NCBI GenBank assembly: GCA_034401795.1
Contig: CM067367.1
Coordinates: 29,411,690 to 29,475,689 of the forward strand
Direction of reading: 5' to 3'
DNA from: Chaetoderma sp. LZ-2023a
Taxonomy: Eukaryota > Mollusca > Caudofoveata > Chaetodermatida > Chaetodermatidae
Length of the DNA stretch: 64,000 nucleotides
Shown: piece after piece, positions 43,493-54,446 of the stretch
Layout: every line of letters starts with the position of its first letter
How positions within the stretch are numbered: the first letter of the stretch is position 1
Notes under the pieces: model-generated
Told to the model about the DNA's origin: nothing
The model's input: only the letters and a program-made list of their open reading frames with translations
Databases searched by the model: none
Position numbers and translations under genes: made by a program

Positions 43493-44661
43493 CAGGTAAT
43501 TGACACGACTGGGATTGAATTTACATGGAATGCTGATAATTCAGTACTGCAAGGAATATATTATGTTCACGGAATTAAATGAGTTTACACGGCAGCGTGA
43601 GCGTTGACCTGTCGCCTGATTGGAACAATAGCACTCTAAAAAGACATAGGCTTTGAATGCCATCGAGCCATTTTACCCATTCAGGTGTTCTGTGTGTTTG
43701 TAAGCTTGCTAGCTAGGACAAATGACAACGGTGACGGTGAATAATCATAATAATAAAAGCAGACTTGAATAGGACAGGCTAATTCTGAAGAAGAACGGCC
43801 TAGACTAGGTCTTCTTTTTTGCCTGGGAAAATTAAAATCAGAATGTATGGCTTAGTTTGGTAATGAGAGATGGGCGATATCACAGGTAGTATAACTAAGT
43901 GGAGGGAATTAATGTATTGACGATTCAAGGAAGAAGATGTTTGCTTGACTGCTTGGTTTGTTAAAGCTTTAAGTTTACGACTTTATAGCTGGTTCAAAAA
44001 CTTCTAGAGAGAAAATCACCAGTACAACATATTGTCTTTTTCTAGGACAGATTTAAGCTTTCTCGAAAGTATAATCAACAGGTTCTGAGGTGTGCTGGCT
44101 TATTAATGAAGAGAGCAGACGACAAACTCATCATAAGAGTCCTGTCGTTGTATTTATTTGTTTGCGGCTTGTTTAGTGTCTAGCGAGCGCGAGTATATGC
44201 TCAGGTATTTGCAGGCGCTGTGCGCGGTATTATCTGAAGTTGTTTTTACACAGTTTTGAATGTATTAAATTTAATATTATTGTCTTTCGGAAGTGATCAG
44301 GAGTTTTTATGGTGTTGTTTTTGCTTCTTTTAAATATTAAGAATTTTATTGTGCCGTTATATATTGCTTCTTCTTTAGGATTGGTCTTGCGCTGAATTTA
44401 TTTATATTACAGGATGTTTACACGCAATTACTTGTGCCATAATTTTGATAAGGGGTTTGGGGATGAATGGACGGAGGGGGGGTAGATGGCACTAAATTAC
44501 GCACCGGCCTCATGCAGAGTATAAATGACCCTGCTTTATTAGATGGTAGTGACAGAAAAATGCCTTACAAGAATTAATCTGTGATTTAATGTTAAACTTC
44601 TAAATCTTTGTACCTAATTAACTCTTTAAACACCAAAACTGAAATATGAGTTTCACAAGGC
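43493..44661. other. Long non-repetitive island, candidate regulatory DNA
   Basis: Nearly 1.2 kb free of palindromes. TGGAACAATAG at 43621 is SOX-like. No coding signature. Confidence 0.4.
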
Positions 44662-44900
44662 TTAACCCTTTCACACTCATATCAGCAAAAAACGGCTTCT
44701 GGAGTGGTCTTGAGAAATGTCCATTTGCAGACCAAGAGAAGAGTATTTTTGAAAATTTACCACTGAAATGACTGACTCGATAATCGAGTCAGTCACTCCA
44801 GTGGTAAATTTTCAAAAATACTCTTCTCTTGGTCTGCAAATGGATATTTTTAATGGGAAAAGTGAACTTTTAAAAACAAATTCAAGGGTTAAAGGGTTAA
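44662..44900. mobile_element. TP1 element with covarying stem
   Basis: TTAACCCTTTCACACTCATA to TTAAAGGGTTAA. Stem GAGAAGAGTATTTTTGAAAA pairs with AAAAATACTCTTCTC, and tip TGACTCGATAATCGAGTC is also matched; both differ from the consensus in paired positions. Confidence 0.9.
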
Positions 44901-44984
44901 ATCATACAGTACAGCTCTATAATAAGTTACCATGTTTCCAAAAAAAACCCAGAAACATGATAGGTTAGTACAATTTCGAGCATG

Positions 44985-45273
44985 ATGTAAAATATATTCT
45001 GTTGAATAGTTTGGACTTAATTTGACTGGAAGCCTTTGTGGCCTTAGGCCAAAATATTCAACAGTGATATTGTTTTGGAAACGTGTTATGCTATTTCTGA
45101 GCTTAACTGTAGCCATAGGTAGCAACAGCGCCCAGTCAAATTAGTTTCAAAATATTCAACATCTTGCCTGTATAGTTATCAGCAAATTGATAGTCACAGA
45201 GTTCAGGGATCGATCCCAACACAAGCGAGGTTTGGATGGTGCTGAGCTAGAGTTGGGCAGAAAGGTCCATTGT
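44985..45273. mobile_element. Decayed TP3-type hairpin and CE right part
   Basis: 44995-45068: GTTTGGACTTAATTTGACTG with most of the right arm gone. 45110-45273: CE right arm, GGGATCGATCCCAAC and AGAAAGGTCCATT end. Confidence 0.7.
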
Positions 45274-45482
45274 CCAGGCATTTCTTACACACTGCATGGG
45301 AAAGAGAATTTTCTCTCCACTTTTGGAGGAGAGATTTCAAGATCCAAGCACTGGATCTTATTAACACAAACTAAACCTCGGGTGAGAGGATCATTTGATC
45401 CCCATGGTGATCGACGCATTAATCAACATGTACCCACCTGTGGCAACGAACCTGTTTCATTATGCACCATGTCACACCATTC

Positions 45483-46127
45483 TTAACACTTGAATTTATT
45501 CAAGAAAATTTCAATTTTCTCATAGAAAATGTCCATTTGCAGACCAAGAGAAGACTAGTTTTTACTAGACGGTTATCGAGCCAGTCATTCCAGTGGTAAA
45601 TTTTCAAAACTAGTCTTCTCTTGGTCTGCAAATGGACATTTCCCAACACCACTGCAGAAGCGGTTTCTGCCTGATATGAGTGTTATAGGGTTAATGGTCA
45701 AATTTGGTTAAGAAAAGCTATATATTTGTTTTGAATGTCCATTTATTTTTTTGGAAATTTACCACTGTAATGACTGACTCGGTTATTGAGCCAGTCATTA
45801 CAGTGATAAATTAAAAAAATAAAATTTCTTAGCCTGCACATGAACATTCTTCAAGACCACTGCAGAGACCGGTTTTAGCCGGCTTGACCATTAACCCTTT
45901 TACACTCATATCAGCAAAAAAACGCTTCTGCAGTGGTCTTGAGAAATGTCCATTTACAGACCAAGGGAAGACTATTTTTTGAAAATTTACCACTGGAATG
46001 ACTGGCTTGATAACCAAGCTAGTCATTACAGTGATCAATTTTCAAAAATAGTCTTTTCTTGGCCTGCAAATGGACTTTTCCTACCAAAAAATTGACATTT
46101 TTGAAAACAACTCAAGGGTTAAAGGGT
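45483..46127. mobile_element. Array of three TP1 elements sharing TTAA junctions
   Basis: Copies 45483-45694, 45691-45895 and 45892-46127. Single TTAA sequences at 45691 and 45892 serve as the end of one copy and the start of the next. The first has a paired change (GACTAG / CTAGTC) in the stem and a shortened tip. Confidence 0.88.
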
Positions 46128-46344
46128 TCAGAAGGAACCGCAAATTCTCCCATCAGTAGGGAGAAAACCCATACTGGATCTATCTACTCCACACCATGAA
46201 ATCTCTAGTCACCTGCCCTATAGGATGAGGGGGGTCCATTTATCTTCCCTCCCCCCCCCCCCATACCCCCACATTTTATTTCTTTACCTGTATCTTTACT
46301 TTGAAATTGAGATTCTGGGTATTCAGAGTTCTGAGGCTTAAGTC
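46128..46344. other. Non-repetitive sequence with a C run
   Basis: Thirteen or so C at about 46250-46262. Confidence 0.6.
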
Positions 46345-46582
46345 AATGGATAAATCCAGTTATAACTACGCCCCGCCCATCTCTATAGCTAATCTCCACC
46401 CACTCTTTGTCTGTGTTGGGATCGCTCAATTCATGAATCTCTATTTCTAGAAAACTGTACAGGTAAGCTATTGAATATTTTGAAACTAGTTTGACTGGGT
46501 GCTGTTGCTGCCATAGCTGTTGCTGCCAATCAAAAGCGCCCAGTCAAATTAGTTTCAAAATATTCAACAGAATGTTTATTAA

Positions 46583-47151
46583 AGGTGCATATTCACACTG
46601 AGATGCTTGAAGATAAAATTCTTAAAATTTTATATTTTTAGAGATTTAAATTATGAGCCTAGATCCAATGACATGAAATAAATCTTACCATACATGTATG
46701 ATGATATAATTACATATAGATTAACATTTATTAAGCTATGAAATTAAATTAGAGACAAGTCCCTAATTCAACTTCGCAACTAAAAAAAAAAATGTAATTT
46801 TATGGTGAATGAAATCATATGTTAAGATTTATTTCATTTCATTACATCATAAATTAAGCCTCTAAAAGTACACAATTTTAACCCTTTAACCCTGATATCA
46901 GCCAAAAACGGCTTCTGTAGTCGTCTTAAGAAAGGTCCATTTGCCGACCATGAGAAGACTATTTATGGAAATTTACCACTGGAATGACTGGTGCAATAAC
47001 CGAGCCAGTCATTCCAGTGGTAAATTTTCAAAAATAAACTCTTGGTCTGCAAATAGACATTTTCTATGAGAAAATCAAATTTTTTAAAAACATTCGAGGT
47101 CTAAAGGGTTAACAAGTTTATCTTCAAGCATTTTGGTGTGAATATGTACCT
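46583..47151. mobile_element. Element with long TIRs, inserted at TTAA inside CE
   Basis: TTAA|AGGTGCATATTCACAC ... GTGTGAATATGTACCT|TTAA; the inverted repeats run about 34 bp to GAAGATAAA / TTTATCTTC. Further inward inverted segments around AGATTTATTTCATTTC suggest a long foldback. It is itself split by a TP1. Confidence 0.85.
46882..47108. mobile_element. TP1 element nested at TTAA
   Basis: TTAA (46878-46881)|CCCTTTAACCCTGATATC ... GAGGTCTAAAGGG|TTAA (47109-47112). Innermost level of a three-deep nest. Confidence 0.9.
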
Positions 47152-47419
47152 TTAAATAGAAAAGACACAATTTGTACAATGTGACAGACCATTAAGTGTC
47201 TATGACTGACTAAATTGTGTCATTCATGACATACTTGATTATGACTTCAGCTTACACATGATGTAGTTGATTATGACATGACATGACATCATATGAGTGA
47301 CTGCGAAACTGGATTCATCAATTGGATAGTATTATATGGGGATTGACATTATCACAATTTATATTAGTGCACTATGGGGCTTTATTTTAAAGAAATGAAA
47401 TAGGTAATTTGTGTCAACT

Positions 47420-48040
47420 TAACCCTTTAATGGTCAAACTGACCAAAAACCACTTTCGCAGTGGTCTTCAGACATGGCTATTTGAAAGGCCTAGAGAAGA
47501 GTATTTTTGAAAATTTACCACTAGAATGACTGGCTCGGTTACCGAGCCAGTCATTCTAGTGATAAATTTTCAAAAATACTCTTTTCTCAGCCTGCAGATA
47601 GACACTGGTTAAATTAAAACTTTAATTTTCTTTACCATTACCCCTTTAATGGTCAAGCCGGTGGGAAAAATAATTCAGTGGTAAATTTACAGAATAGCCT
47701 AAAATTCAAATATCCTGAAAAATATTGACCATCAAAATGTTTAATTGATATATGAAGTAATATTTTGAGGGCTTTGAGGCATTATTGACACAAGAGCGGT
47801 TTAAGGCGTAAAGTAAGATTAATTATTCAAGAGAATTGTTACCAGCAGTAAACTGTCTTTTTGCAGGCCAAGAAAATACTATTTTTTAAATTTTACCACT
47901 GGAATGACTGGCTCGATAACCAAGCCAGTCATTCAAGTGATAAGTTTAGAAAAAAATTGCTCTTCTCTAGGTCTCCAAATGAAAATTTATTAATCAGAAA
48001 TTTTAATTTTTAAAGCATTTTTGCACGTTAAAGAGTTAAT
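47420..48040. mobile_element. Cluster of three TP1 copies of differing decay
   Basis: 47420-47642 is well preserved with stem change GAAGAGTATT / AATACTCTTT. 47643-47750 is a remnant with a single CAGTGGTAAATTTAC arm. 47818-48040 has loop GGCTCGATAACCAAGCC and ends GTTAAAGAGTTAA. Confidence 0.8.
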
Positions 48041-48201
48041 TAGGTCTGAACACAAGGAGAATTATGATGATAGACTGAAAACAATTTCATTGCTTATACC
48101 TGTGTTGTCATGGTAAACTTGATTAGATAACTTCAAAGAAAATGATCTTGTATGGCTGACTAACAAGTATGCATCTAATGAACAGGTAAGAATATTATTA
48201 T

Positions 48202-48662
48202 TTAACCCTTTAACCCTCGAATTTGTTCAGGAAAATTTCAGTTTTCTCATAGAAAATGCCCATTTGCAGACAAAGAGAAGACAATTTTTGAAAATTTACC
48301 ACGGAAATGCTTGGCTCGATAACCATGCCAGTCATTCCAGTGGTAAGTTAAAAAAAAAAGCCTTCTTGATCTGGAACATTTTCTATGATAAAATTGAAAT
48401 TTTTGAACAAATTCGAGGGTTAAAGGGACCCTTTAACACACATATTAGCCCAAAATGGCTTTTGCAGTGGTCTTGAGAAATGCCTATTTGCAGACCAAGA
48501 AGACTATTTTTGAAAATTTACCACTAGAATGACTGGCTCGGTTATCGAGCCAGTCATTCCAGTGATAAAATTTCAAAAATAGTCTTCTCTTGGTCTGCAA
48601 ATTTACATTTCTCAAAACCACTGTAGAAACCGGTTTTTGCTGATATGAGTGTTAAAAGGTTA
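48202..48662. mobile_element. Two TP1 copies end to end
   Basis: 48202-48427 starts TTAACCCTTTAACCCTCGAA and ends GAGGGTTAAAGGG. 48428-48662 begins ACCCTTTAACACACATATTA directly after it and ends TGTTAAAAGGTTAA. Confidence 0.85.
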
Positions 48663-48724
48663 ATACCTATTCTTTGTAAACCAGTCCACATATTCGTTAG
48701 TACAATTTTAAAAATGATGTTAGC

Positions 48725-48985
48725 TTTTTCTGCTGAATATTTTGGACTTAATTTGATCGGAAGCTATTGCTGCCTTCAAATGAAATGAAGTCCAAAATAT
48801 TCAACGTTTAATTTTTTTTTGGAACCATGTTGTACGTAATTTTGGAGCTCTGCTGGATCTATAACTATGATCTTGTTAAAACGCAAAATCATGAATTTAC
48901 ATTTCACAGCAATATGTTGGATATTTTCAAATTAATTTGAGTGGAAGCTTCAAGGCAAATTTAAATTACAAACTCTTCAACAGTT
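48725..48985. mobile_element. Two decayed TP3-type hairpins
   Basis: 48738-48806 pairs GAATATTTTGGACTTAATTT with AAGTCCAAAATATTC. 48915-48983 has TTTTCAAATTAATTTGAGTG with a degenerate partner. Confidence 0.65.
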
Positions 48986-49009
48986 GTATGTTGGTTTTTC
49001 ATTGACATT

Positions 49010-49290
49010 ATTAGCTCTTCTGGTCAGAATGGCTAAGTGAGCTTACGCCATGGTGACCATCCATCCACCGACACATTCAAAACCATCAACTTTTGCTTTA
49101 AAATATGTCTCCTAAACTGCTTGGTGAATTTTATCCCAATTTGGTCGGATGGGTCCTATTGAGGTAGGCTATAGAATGTCTTCTATTCAGAATTTTGATT
49201 GGTCAAATACTTCGACGACCATCTTAGATTTTCTAATATTTTTTCGGAATATTTTAAAGTGAATGAAATGCATACCAACCCTCGAACTAG
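49010..49290 (+). mobile_element. Second AGCTCACCTG-type element, 5' part
   Basis: TTAGCTCTTCTGGTCAGAAT, GTGAGCTTACGCCATGGTGA and CCCAATTTGGTCGGATGGG correspond to the 27493 copy in order. Confidence 0.6.
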
Positions 49291-49766
49291 CTCATACCAT
49301 TCTAAGCCAATAGGTATAAATTGATATGGAATATATTGATGATGTCATAACAATCGATTGAGTCAAATTTATAACATTCATCAACAGAGATTGAAAAGTG
49401 AAAAGGTGTTGTTTCCATGGTGACCATAATGTGGATTTGCATATCTATAGACTCAATAGCTTAGAATCGAACCTGGTTTTCACCAAAATTGTGATTAAGT
49501 AAAAGTTTTCCGAGAACTTATGAATTGTTGATACACAATTTTTAAGTCGGGTAGGATTAACGTAAATAATTTACCAGCGTGAAAACCATATCATTGAATC
49601 ATGACATACCATAAGTGTCATGAAATTTGATTAACGTCTTAGTTTTTAAACACGTTATCACGGGAATCTACATAACTTTATATCTTGCTTTGATTGAACT
49701 TAACTTATTTAATTTCCTAATCAGTACATTATTAGAAGGACATGCTCAAGGATTATAGCAAAGATT
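49291..49766. other. Non-repetitive AT-rich sequence
   Basis: Nothing recognised. Confidence 0.45.
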
Positions 49767-49970
49767 TTAACTGTTGAGTTTCTGAGACTGCAGTTGTCGT
49801 GGGGATTTAACTCTGGACCTGCTGAATATTTTGAAAACAATTTGACTGAAAGTTGTTGGTGGCTTTGCCACCAACCACTTTCAGTCAAATTGTTTTCAAA
49901 ATATTCTGTAGGTATAGAGTTATTGCCCATTGAAATTATTGTTTGGTGGCTTGCAGCCATCAGGCAGTGA
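49767..49970. mobile_element. TP2 element
   Basis: TTAACTGTTGAGTTTCTGAG left end; long stem around GTGGCTTTGCCAC; right end of the CTTGCAGCCATCAGGCAG type. Confidence 0.85.
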
Positions 49971-50007
49971 AGTAGTTTATCAGACTACATTTTCATGATA
50001 TTGGTGG

Positions 50008-50214
50008 TTGGACATGGGCCAATCTACAATCAATCAAAAGACATGTGTATCAGACCTGTGCTGCCTTTGGGGCTCGAATGTAGATGGTGGTTCGGTAAAA
50101 GATGTTGAAAGTCTTAGAGAAGGGCCATCTTTTGACGACAATTATCAACATTTCTTACGGAAACTGAGTTCTGTAAATAAGTCAATCTATATAGCAAAAT
50201 ATTGTGGTAAATAG
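50008..50214 (+). other. Unrecognised 68-codon open frame
   Basis: Free of repeats and reads as a mixed-composition peptide (for example ESLREGPSFDDNYQHFLRK), but it opens at a non-ATG codon, has no recognised domain and no clear splice sites. Chance ORF is the default explanation. Confidence 0.15.
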
Positions 50215-50340
50215 TTTAGATAAATTTCCTTGAAATCACTCACTGCTAGGCAAGCTAAATTTAAAATATTTTTGAAATTTATAGGAAATCCTTAAATTTG
50301 TTTACCGATAAGAAAATTTAAAGTTGTCATACAAACCGTT

Positions 50341-50686
50341 GATGGATGAATTCAGTTTTAGCGATGCCCAGCCCATCTCTAGCTAATCTCCACCCAGGCT
50401 TTGCCCATGTTGGAATCGATCGATCTGTGCACTCCCTGAATCTCAATTTCCAGACAACTGTGCATGTAAGCTTTCGAATATTTTTAAACTATCTTGACTG
50501 GGTGCTGTTGCTGCCTGTCAGAATGTCATTAAATAGTAATGACAAAATTCGTCCAGCTTGACAGAGTATTAAGAGTTTATAACGGACTTAATTACATCAT
50601 AACGTAGTGGATTATGACATCAGCCTGCATGTCACATAAATGATTATGATGTAATCTGATTGATCGATAGATTGGATTCGTCTATT
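50341..50686 (-). mobile_element. CE element, reverse, hairpin right arm deleted
   Basis: GCCCAGCCCATCTCTAGC, GGAATCGATCGATC, the left hairpin arm ending GCTGTTGCTGCCTGTCAG, then GATTATGACATCAGCC and GATTGGATTCGTCTA. Confidence 0.8.
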
Positions 50687-50718
50687 TGCATACCTAATAT
50701 ATTATATTTGAAATTTTG

Positions 50719-50929
50719 TTAACTGGAATGACTTAAGACTTGTTATCTTTTTCTTGGTCTGTAAATGGATATAAACAAAAGTTTATCCCTGGAATGACTG
50801 GTTCGGTTATGGAGCCAGTCATTCCAGTGGTTGATTTGCAAAAATAGTCTTCTCTTTTTCTGCAAATGGCCATTTCTCAAGGTCACTGCAGAAGCCGTTT
50901 TTGGCCGATTTCAGCATTAAACGGTTAAT
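50719..50929. mobile_element. TP1 element, rearranged left side
   Basis: The left side begins with right-arm-like ACTTGTTATCTTTTTCTTGG sequence. The tip GGTTCGGTTATGGAGCC and right half to TTAAACGGTTAA are intact. Confidence 0.7.
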
Positions 50930-50997
50930 GTCTTAATTGTTTTCTTTCTAAATTAATAAACATGGAACCTCAACTCATCACACAGGTTAAATGATAT

Positions 50998-51466
50998 GAA
51001 TTTTGAAATTAATTTGGTTGAAAGTTGGGGTTTCTTCAGTAAAAGAGATTTCAAAATAACCAACATTTAACTGTGTTAGTGAGGAAATGCTCACATATAT
51101 ACCAGATAACAATTACAAGCGTTTAAAAAGATATGGTAATGGTCAATGTTCTTAAAAATGGAGTTGTTAAATCGAGGAGTTGATTTCAAGTTTGACAGAG
51201 ACAGAAACCTAATTATGGCACATTGGCCTATCTCGTGACTCAGTCATGATTACCTGGTAGTGATTACAGGTACGCAAGCTCATTTACATGTGAGTTATTA
51301 TCTTATTGCGACGGTCAGGTACGAATGAGTATATATATATATATGGTAACTGGTAAGAAGTAATAAATATGGGTTGTTGAAAATGGGCACGAAATTGGAG
51401 CGATTTTTTTTTTGCAACACAATTTATAAGAGTCACATTGCTTATTTGTGTTGAGGTATTTATTAA
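50998..51466. other. Decayed hairpin followed by unique sequence
   Basis: 50998-51065 pairs TTTTGAAATTAATTTGGTTG weakly with AGATTTCAAAATAACC. The rest is unrecognised, with an AT run near 51332. Confidence 0.45.
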
Positions 51467-51670
51467 TTAACTGTCTGACTGCTACAATGCCACCAGACAA
51501 TAAGTTTAATGGTGCAATAACTCTTGAAATGTTGAATATTTTGAAAACAATTTGACTGAAAGATGTTGGTGGCCTAACTGGTTTTAATTTTTCTACAAAT
51601 TTGATGGAAGATGTTGCTGTCATCGACAGCAACATCGTCCACCAAAATTGTTGAAAACTGTAGACCGGTT
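51467..51670. mobile_element. TP2 left half fused to a different hairpin
   Basis: TTAACTGTCTGACTGCTAC through GATGTTGGTGGCCTAAC is TP2. From 51576 a separate hairpin pairs GATGTTGCTGTC with GACAGCAACATC, with flanks ACTGGTTTTAATTTTTC and AAAACTGTAGACCGGT. Confidence 0.7.
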
Positions 51671-51746
51671 TCTTTGCTATTGATGCAGTAAAGGATAGAA
51701 TATTAACATTAGAGTAGAATATTAACATTAGAGTGGTAAGGGTTAA

Positions 51747-51854
51747 CCCAGCAGGCACATGACGATGTTTCAACATTGAATCCACATTGAAATCACGTCA
51801 TGACGTGATTTCAACGTGGATTCAATGTTGAAACAACGTCATGTGCCTGCTGGG
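51747..51854. repeat. 108-bp near-perfect palindrome
   Basis: CCCAGCAGGCACATGACG... to ...CGTCATGTGCCTGCTGGG; the arms differ at only two of 54 positions and meet without a spacer at CACGTCATGACGTG. It resembles foldback elements I recall from other aquatic animals. TP1 sequence lies on both sides (GGGTTAA before, AATTTGATCAAG after), so it appears inserted in a TP1. Confidence 0.9.
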
Positions 51855-52308
51855 AATACTCAAATTTGATCAAGAAAATTTATTTTGTAGAAAATATCCA
51901 TTTGCAGACCAAGAGAGAACTTATTTTAGCAGCGATGGTAATGCAGGTTACTGGGCCACTATTGCACCAATACCAGGTCATATTGGCCCAGTATTTGTCC
52001 AGTTCTGGCCCAGTAGCCTCTGTTAGCGTTATCGGGGAGGTTGTCATCTTAGAACTGCAACAGCTCTTGATTTTCATAAAATATGTGTCTAAGATTAATT
52101 GTTCAAGTTCTTCCCATCAATTCACCCCGAGAACAAACACACTCTTCCACCCTATAGCAATTGCCACTCAATTATTCAGACAAGTTAAGAACAGACTCGC
52201 AGGATCAAAAGAATTATCTCCCCTGATTGCTACCAGATTATCTCCCCTGATTGTTAAAATGCATCATAGTATCTCTCTGATTTAAAGCAGAATACTGTTT
52301 TTTATCGC
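51855..52308. other. TP1 left fragment then unique sequence
   Basis: 51857-51930 holds TCAAGAAAATTTATTTTG and CCATTTGCAGACCAAGAG, then stops. A 139-codon plus-strand frame at 51866-52285 starts in this fragment and is not credible. ATTATCTCCCCTGATTG occurs twice near 52216 and 52237. Confidence 0.5.
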
Positions 52309-52526
52309 TTAACACAAGCTGGGCAAAGGCGGCCTCTGCGCTGGTCTTGAGAAATGTCCATTTGCAGATCAAGGGAAGACTATTTTTGAAAATTTACTAC
52401 TAGGATCACTAGCTCAATTACTGAGCCAGTCATTCCGATGATGAATTTGCAAAACTAATCTCTTGGCCTGCAAATGGACATTTTCGATGAGAAAATTAAA
52501 ATCTTCCAGAACAAATTTGAGGGTTA
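52309..52526. mobile_element. TP1 element, decayed
   Basis: TTAACACAAGCTGGGC start, TTTGAGGGTTACGGG end; tip AGCTCAATTACTGAGCC. Confidence 0.75.
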
Positions 52527-52614
52527 CGGGCGTAATAATTTGTTGCATGTCAGTTTCATTAACCCTTTCAACAGAATGGACAAGAAACAAAATCTAATTG
52601 TAGTCTAAATTTTA

Positions 52615-52700
52615 AATATGCCGCTGAATATTTTGGAATTAATTTGACTAGAGAGCAAACAGATTATAGACAAATTATCTTCAAATAATCAAAAATTTCT
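52615..52700. mobile_element. TP3-like hairpin remnant
   Basis: GAATATTTTGGAATTAATTT on the left; only ACAAATTATCTTCAAATAAT remains of the right arm. Confidence 0.5.
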
Positions 52701-52723
52701 TACATTTTTTTGGAATTTGTTAT

Positions 52724-53048
52724 TATCCCCACATATTTTGGTAACACGGAGGGAATATTGCAATCTCTGTCCATCCATCCTTTCACCTAATCCATCTATC
52801 CATCCAGACGGATGCTGGTCAGCCGACCAGCTATCTCTTCTGTAATTGGGTGGTGGAATTCAATCAAATTTGTTATGTGAGTTACCCATATTATTGGGGA
52901 TTGTGAGACAATGTTTACATTAGGCTCCACCCTCAACATGGGTGGGGTGGGGTATGGTGGGAAAGGGGTGGGGTTAGCAGAACATCAAAGTTGCCGAAAG
53001 CATGGGGATTTGCGATGTGTTACCATCGAAAGCACATTCTAATTTCTA
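52724..53048 (+). mobile_element. Dispersed TATCCCC-type repeat
   Basis: TATTATCCCCACATATTTTG, a CTGTCCATCCATCC stretch, GTGGGGTGGGG blocks and CATGGGGATTTGCGATGTG follow the order of a repeat I recall as common in molluscs. Identification by memory only. Confidence 0.45.
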
Positions 53049-53636
53049 GTCTATAGGGTTGAAAGAGTTTTATGATAAGTAAATCTTTTCTTGTTTTCTC
53101 TCTATGAGGTTTTTGTACTTAAATTATCAGAGTGGAGCTAATTATTGTATTGAGATAGTCGGGGAAATATTCAAATAACTAATAAATTACTGTTTTATTT
53201 TTTGATGAAAAAAAATGCTATATACATTGTTGATTTAACGAAGATGTTCTTAACAGTGAAGACATTAAGCTCAATTGAATACTAATTAAAATTTATATAC
53301 ATTCACTCACTGACACTTGTAACTCTATATAAACCAGACCTGTAAATTTTTTAATGAGTAGAAAATATTATTTTCCTACGGCAGCGACAGCTTCCAGTCA
53401 AACTGGTATCAAAATATTAAACAATGAACCTGCATGGATTAATTTGAAATTGATATCCCGGTATTTCATGGGTGAAAAAGTTAATACAGTTCTATCCTGG
53501 ATTCCAAAATAGCCTGTCATCATGCATGCTGTATGTTTTTGAAAACATTTGGCTGCTCAAGTCATCAATAAATTAATTAAATAATAAATTATTAACTAAC
53601 TATATATATAGGTGTCATGAATTACAAAATGTTGTC
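53049..53636. other. AT-rich sequence with a TP/CE right arm
   Basis: 53375-53425 is a lone right arm (GACAGCTTCCAGTCAAAC). The rest is unrecognised. Confidence 0.45.
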
Positions 53637-53705
53637 TAAGGCCGTGTTCTCACTGGAGTGTTTGGCGTTATTCCTAATTAAGTCTCTAGTGAGAACATGG
53701 CCTAA
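53637..53705. mobile_element. Short element with 20-bp inverted ends
   Basis: AGGCCGTGTTCTCACTGGAG (53639-53658) matches the reverse complement of 53684-53703 at 18 of 20 bases. Only 25 bp lie between, including CTAATTAAG; a miniature DNA transposon. Confidence 0.75.
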
Positions 53706-54129
53706 GATTTATGTGTAGGTGAAACATTGACTCTTTAAAATTGTTAAAAAAAAATTCCAGACAAAAAATATCATATTTAGTTGTTTATCAAGCAGATCGT
53801 AGTACGAGATAGCGTATTGATCGCAATAGCGGATCGATCGTTATTTTTCCAAAATTAATTAATGCTATATGTTTAACTTGATAACGATGGTTCTATTTGA
53901 TTTATGTGTGATATCGCGAGCAGACTCGCATAAATTTACATAGCTAATTTGGTTTACTCAGCCATTAAAGAGATTAATATGGAAAGAGAGGGAGGAAGCC
54001 AATTTACACCTGTTCCGCATTTTAGACATCTTGTCATCATTTCGGAATTGTTAATTAATGTATGCGATTAGCCCCATTTCCGCATATATATTCTCTAAAA
54101 ATATAAATCATTATGTGATACATATGTGA
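53706..54129. other. Non-repetitive island, candidate regulatory DNA
   Basis: Contains GGATCGATCG at 53831 and several TTAATTAAT strings. No ORF. Confidence 0.35.
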
Positions 54130-54220
54130 ATTTTTGCTGATTATTTTCTAAATAATTTGACTGAAAGTTTGTGACAGCAACAACTTTCTTTCAAATTATT
54201 TTGAAAATATTCAGCCTGTT
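54130..54220. mobile_element. TP2-like hairpin, short tip
   Basis: TAATTTGACTGAAAGTTTG pairs with CAACTTTCTTTCAAATTA. Confidence 0.65.
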
Positions 54221-54377
54221 TCACAATTACCTCCATTGGAACCAAGTGTCTATGTATGAAGAGGGTCAGAATTGGTTTTAGTTTCTCCTGATAAATGATA
54301 GATGTATAACTGACATATTACAGGTACTGTTCCACTGAGTAATAACAATTCTGGTATCACCTACAGATGGACTATCC

Positions 54378-54395
54378 CTGTTACCTAGGTAACAG
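54378..54395. promoter_or_regulatory. Perfect X-box-like palindrome
   Basis: CTGTTACCTAGGTAACAG fits the RFX-family X-box pattern GTTRCC-N2-RGYAAC with both half-sites exact. No nearby gene start, so it could be an intronic enhancer site or chance. Confidence 0.4.
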
Positions 54396-54446
54396 TACAG
54401 GTGTACCTTAAGAATAATATTGTTGAATTATACGTTTACAGCAGCC

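Larger units (their letters stand above)
46345..47331 (-). mobile_element. CE element, reverse, split by a nested element
   Basis: CE right block (CTACGCCCCGCCCATCTC), hairpin at 46470-46570 with an insertion at the tip, then the insertion described next, then the CE left block (GATTATGACATGACATG, GAAACTGGATTCATC). Confidence 0.85.

Noticed and set aside
51866-52285. 139-codon plus-strand ORF
   Set aside because: Begins at a non-ATG codon inside a TP1 fragment and shows no recognisable domain.
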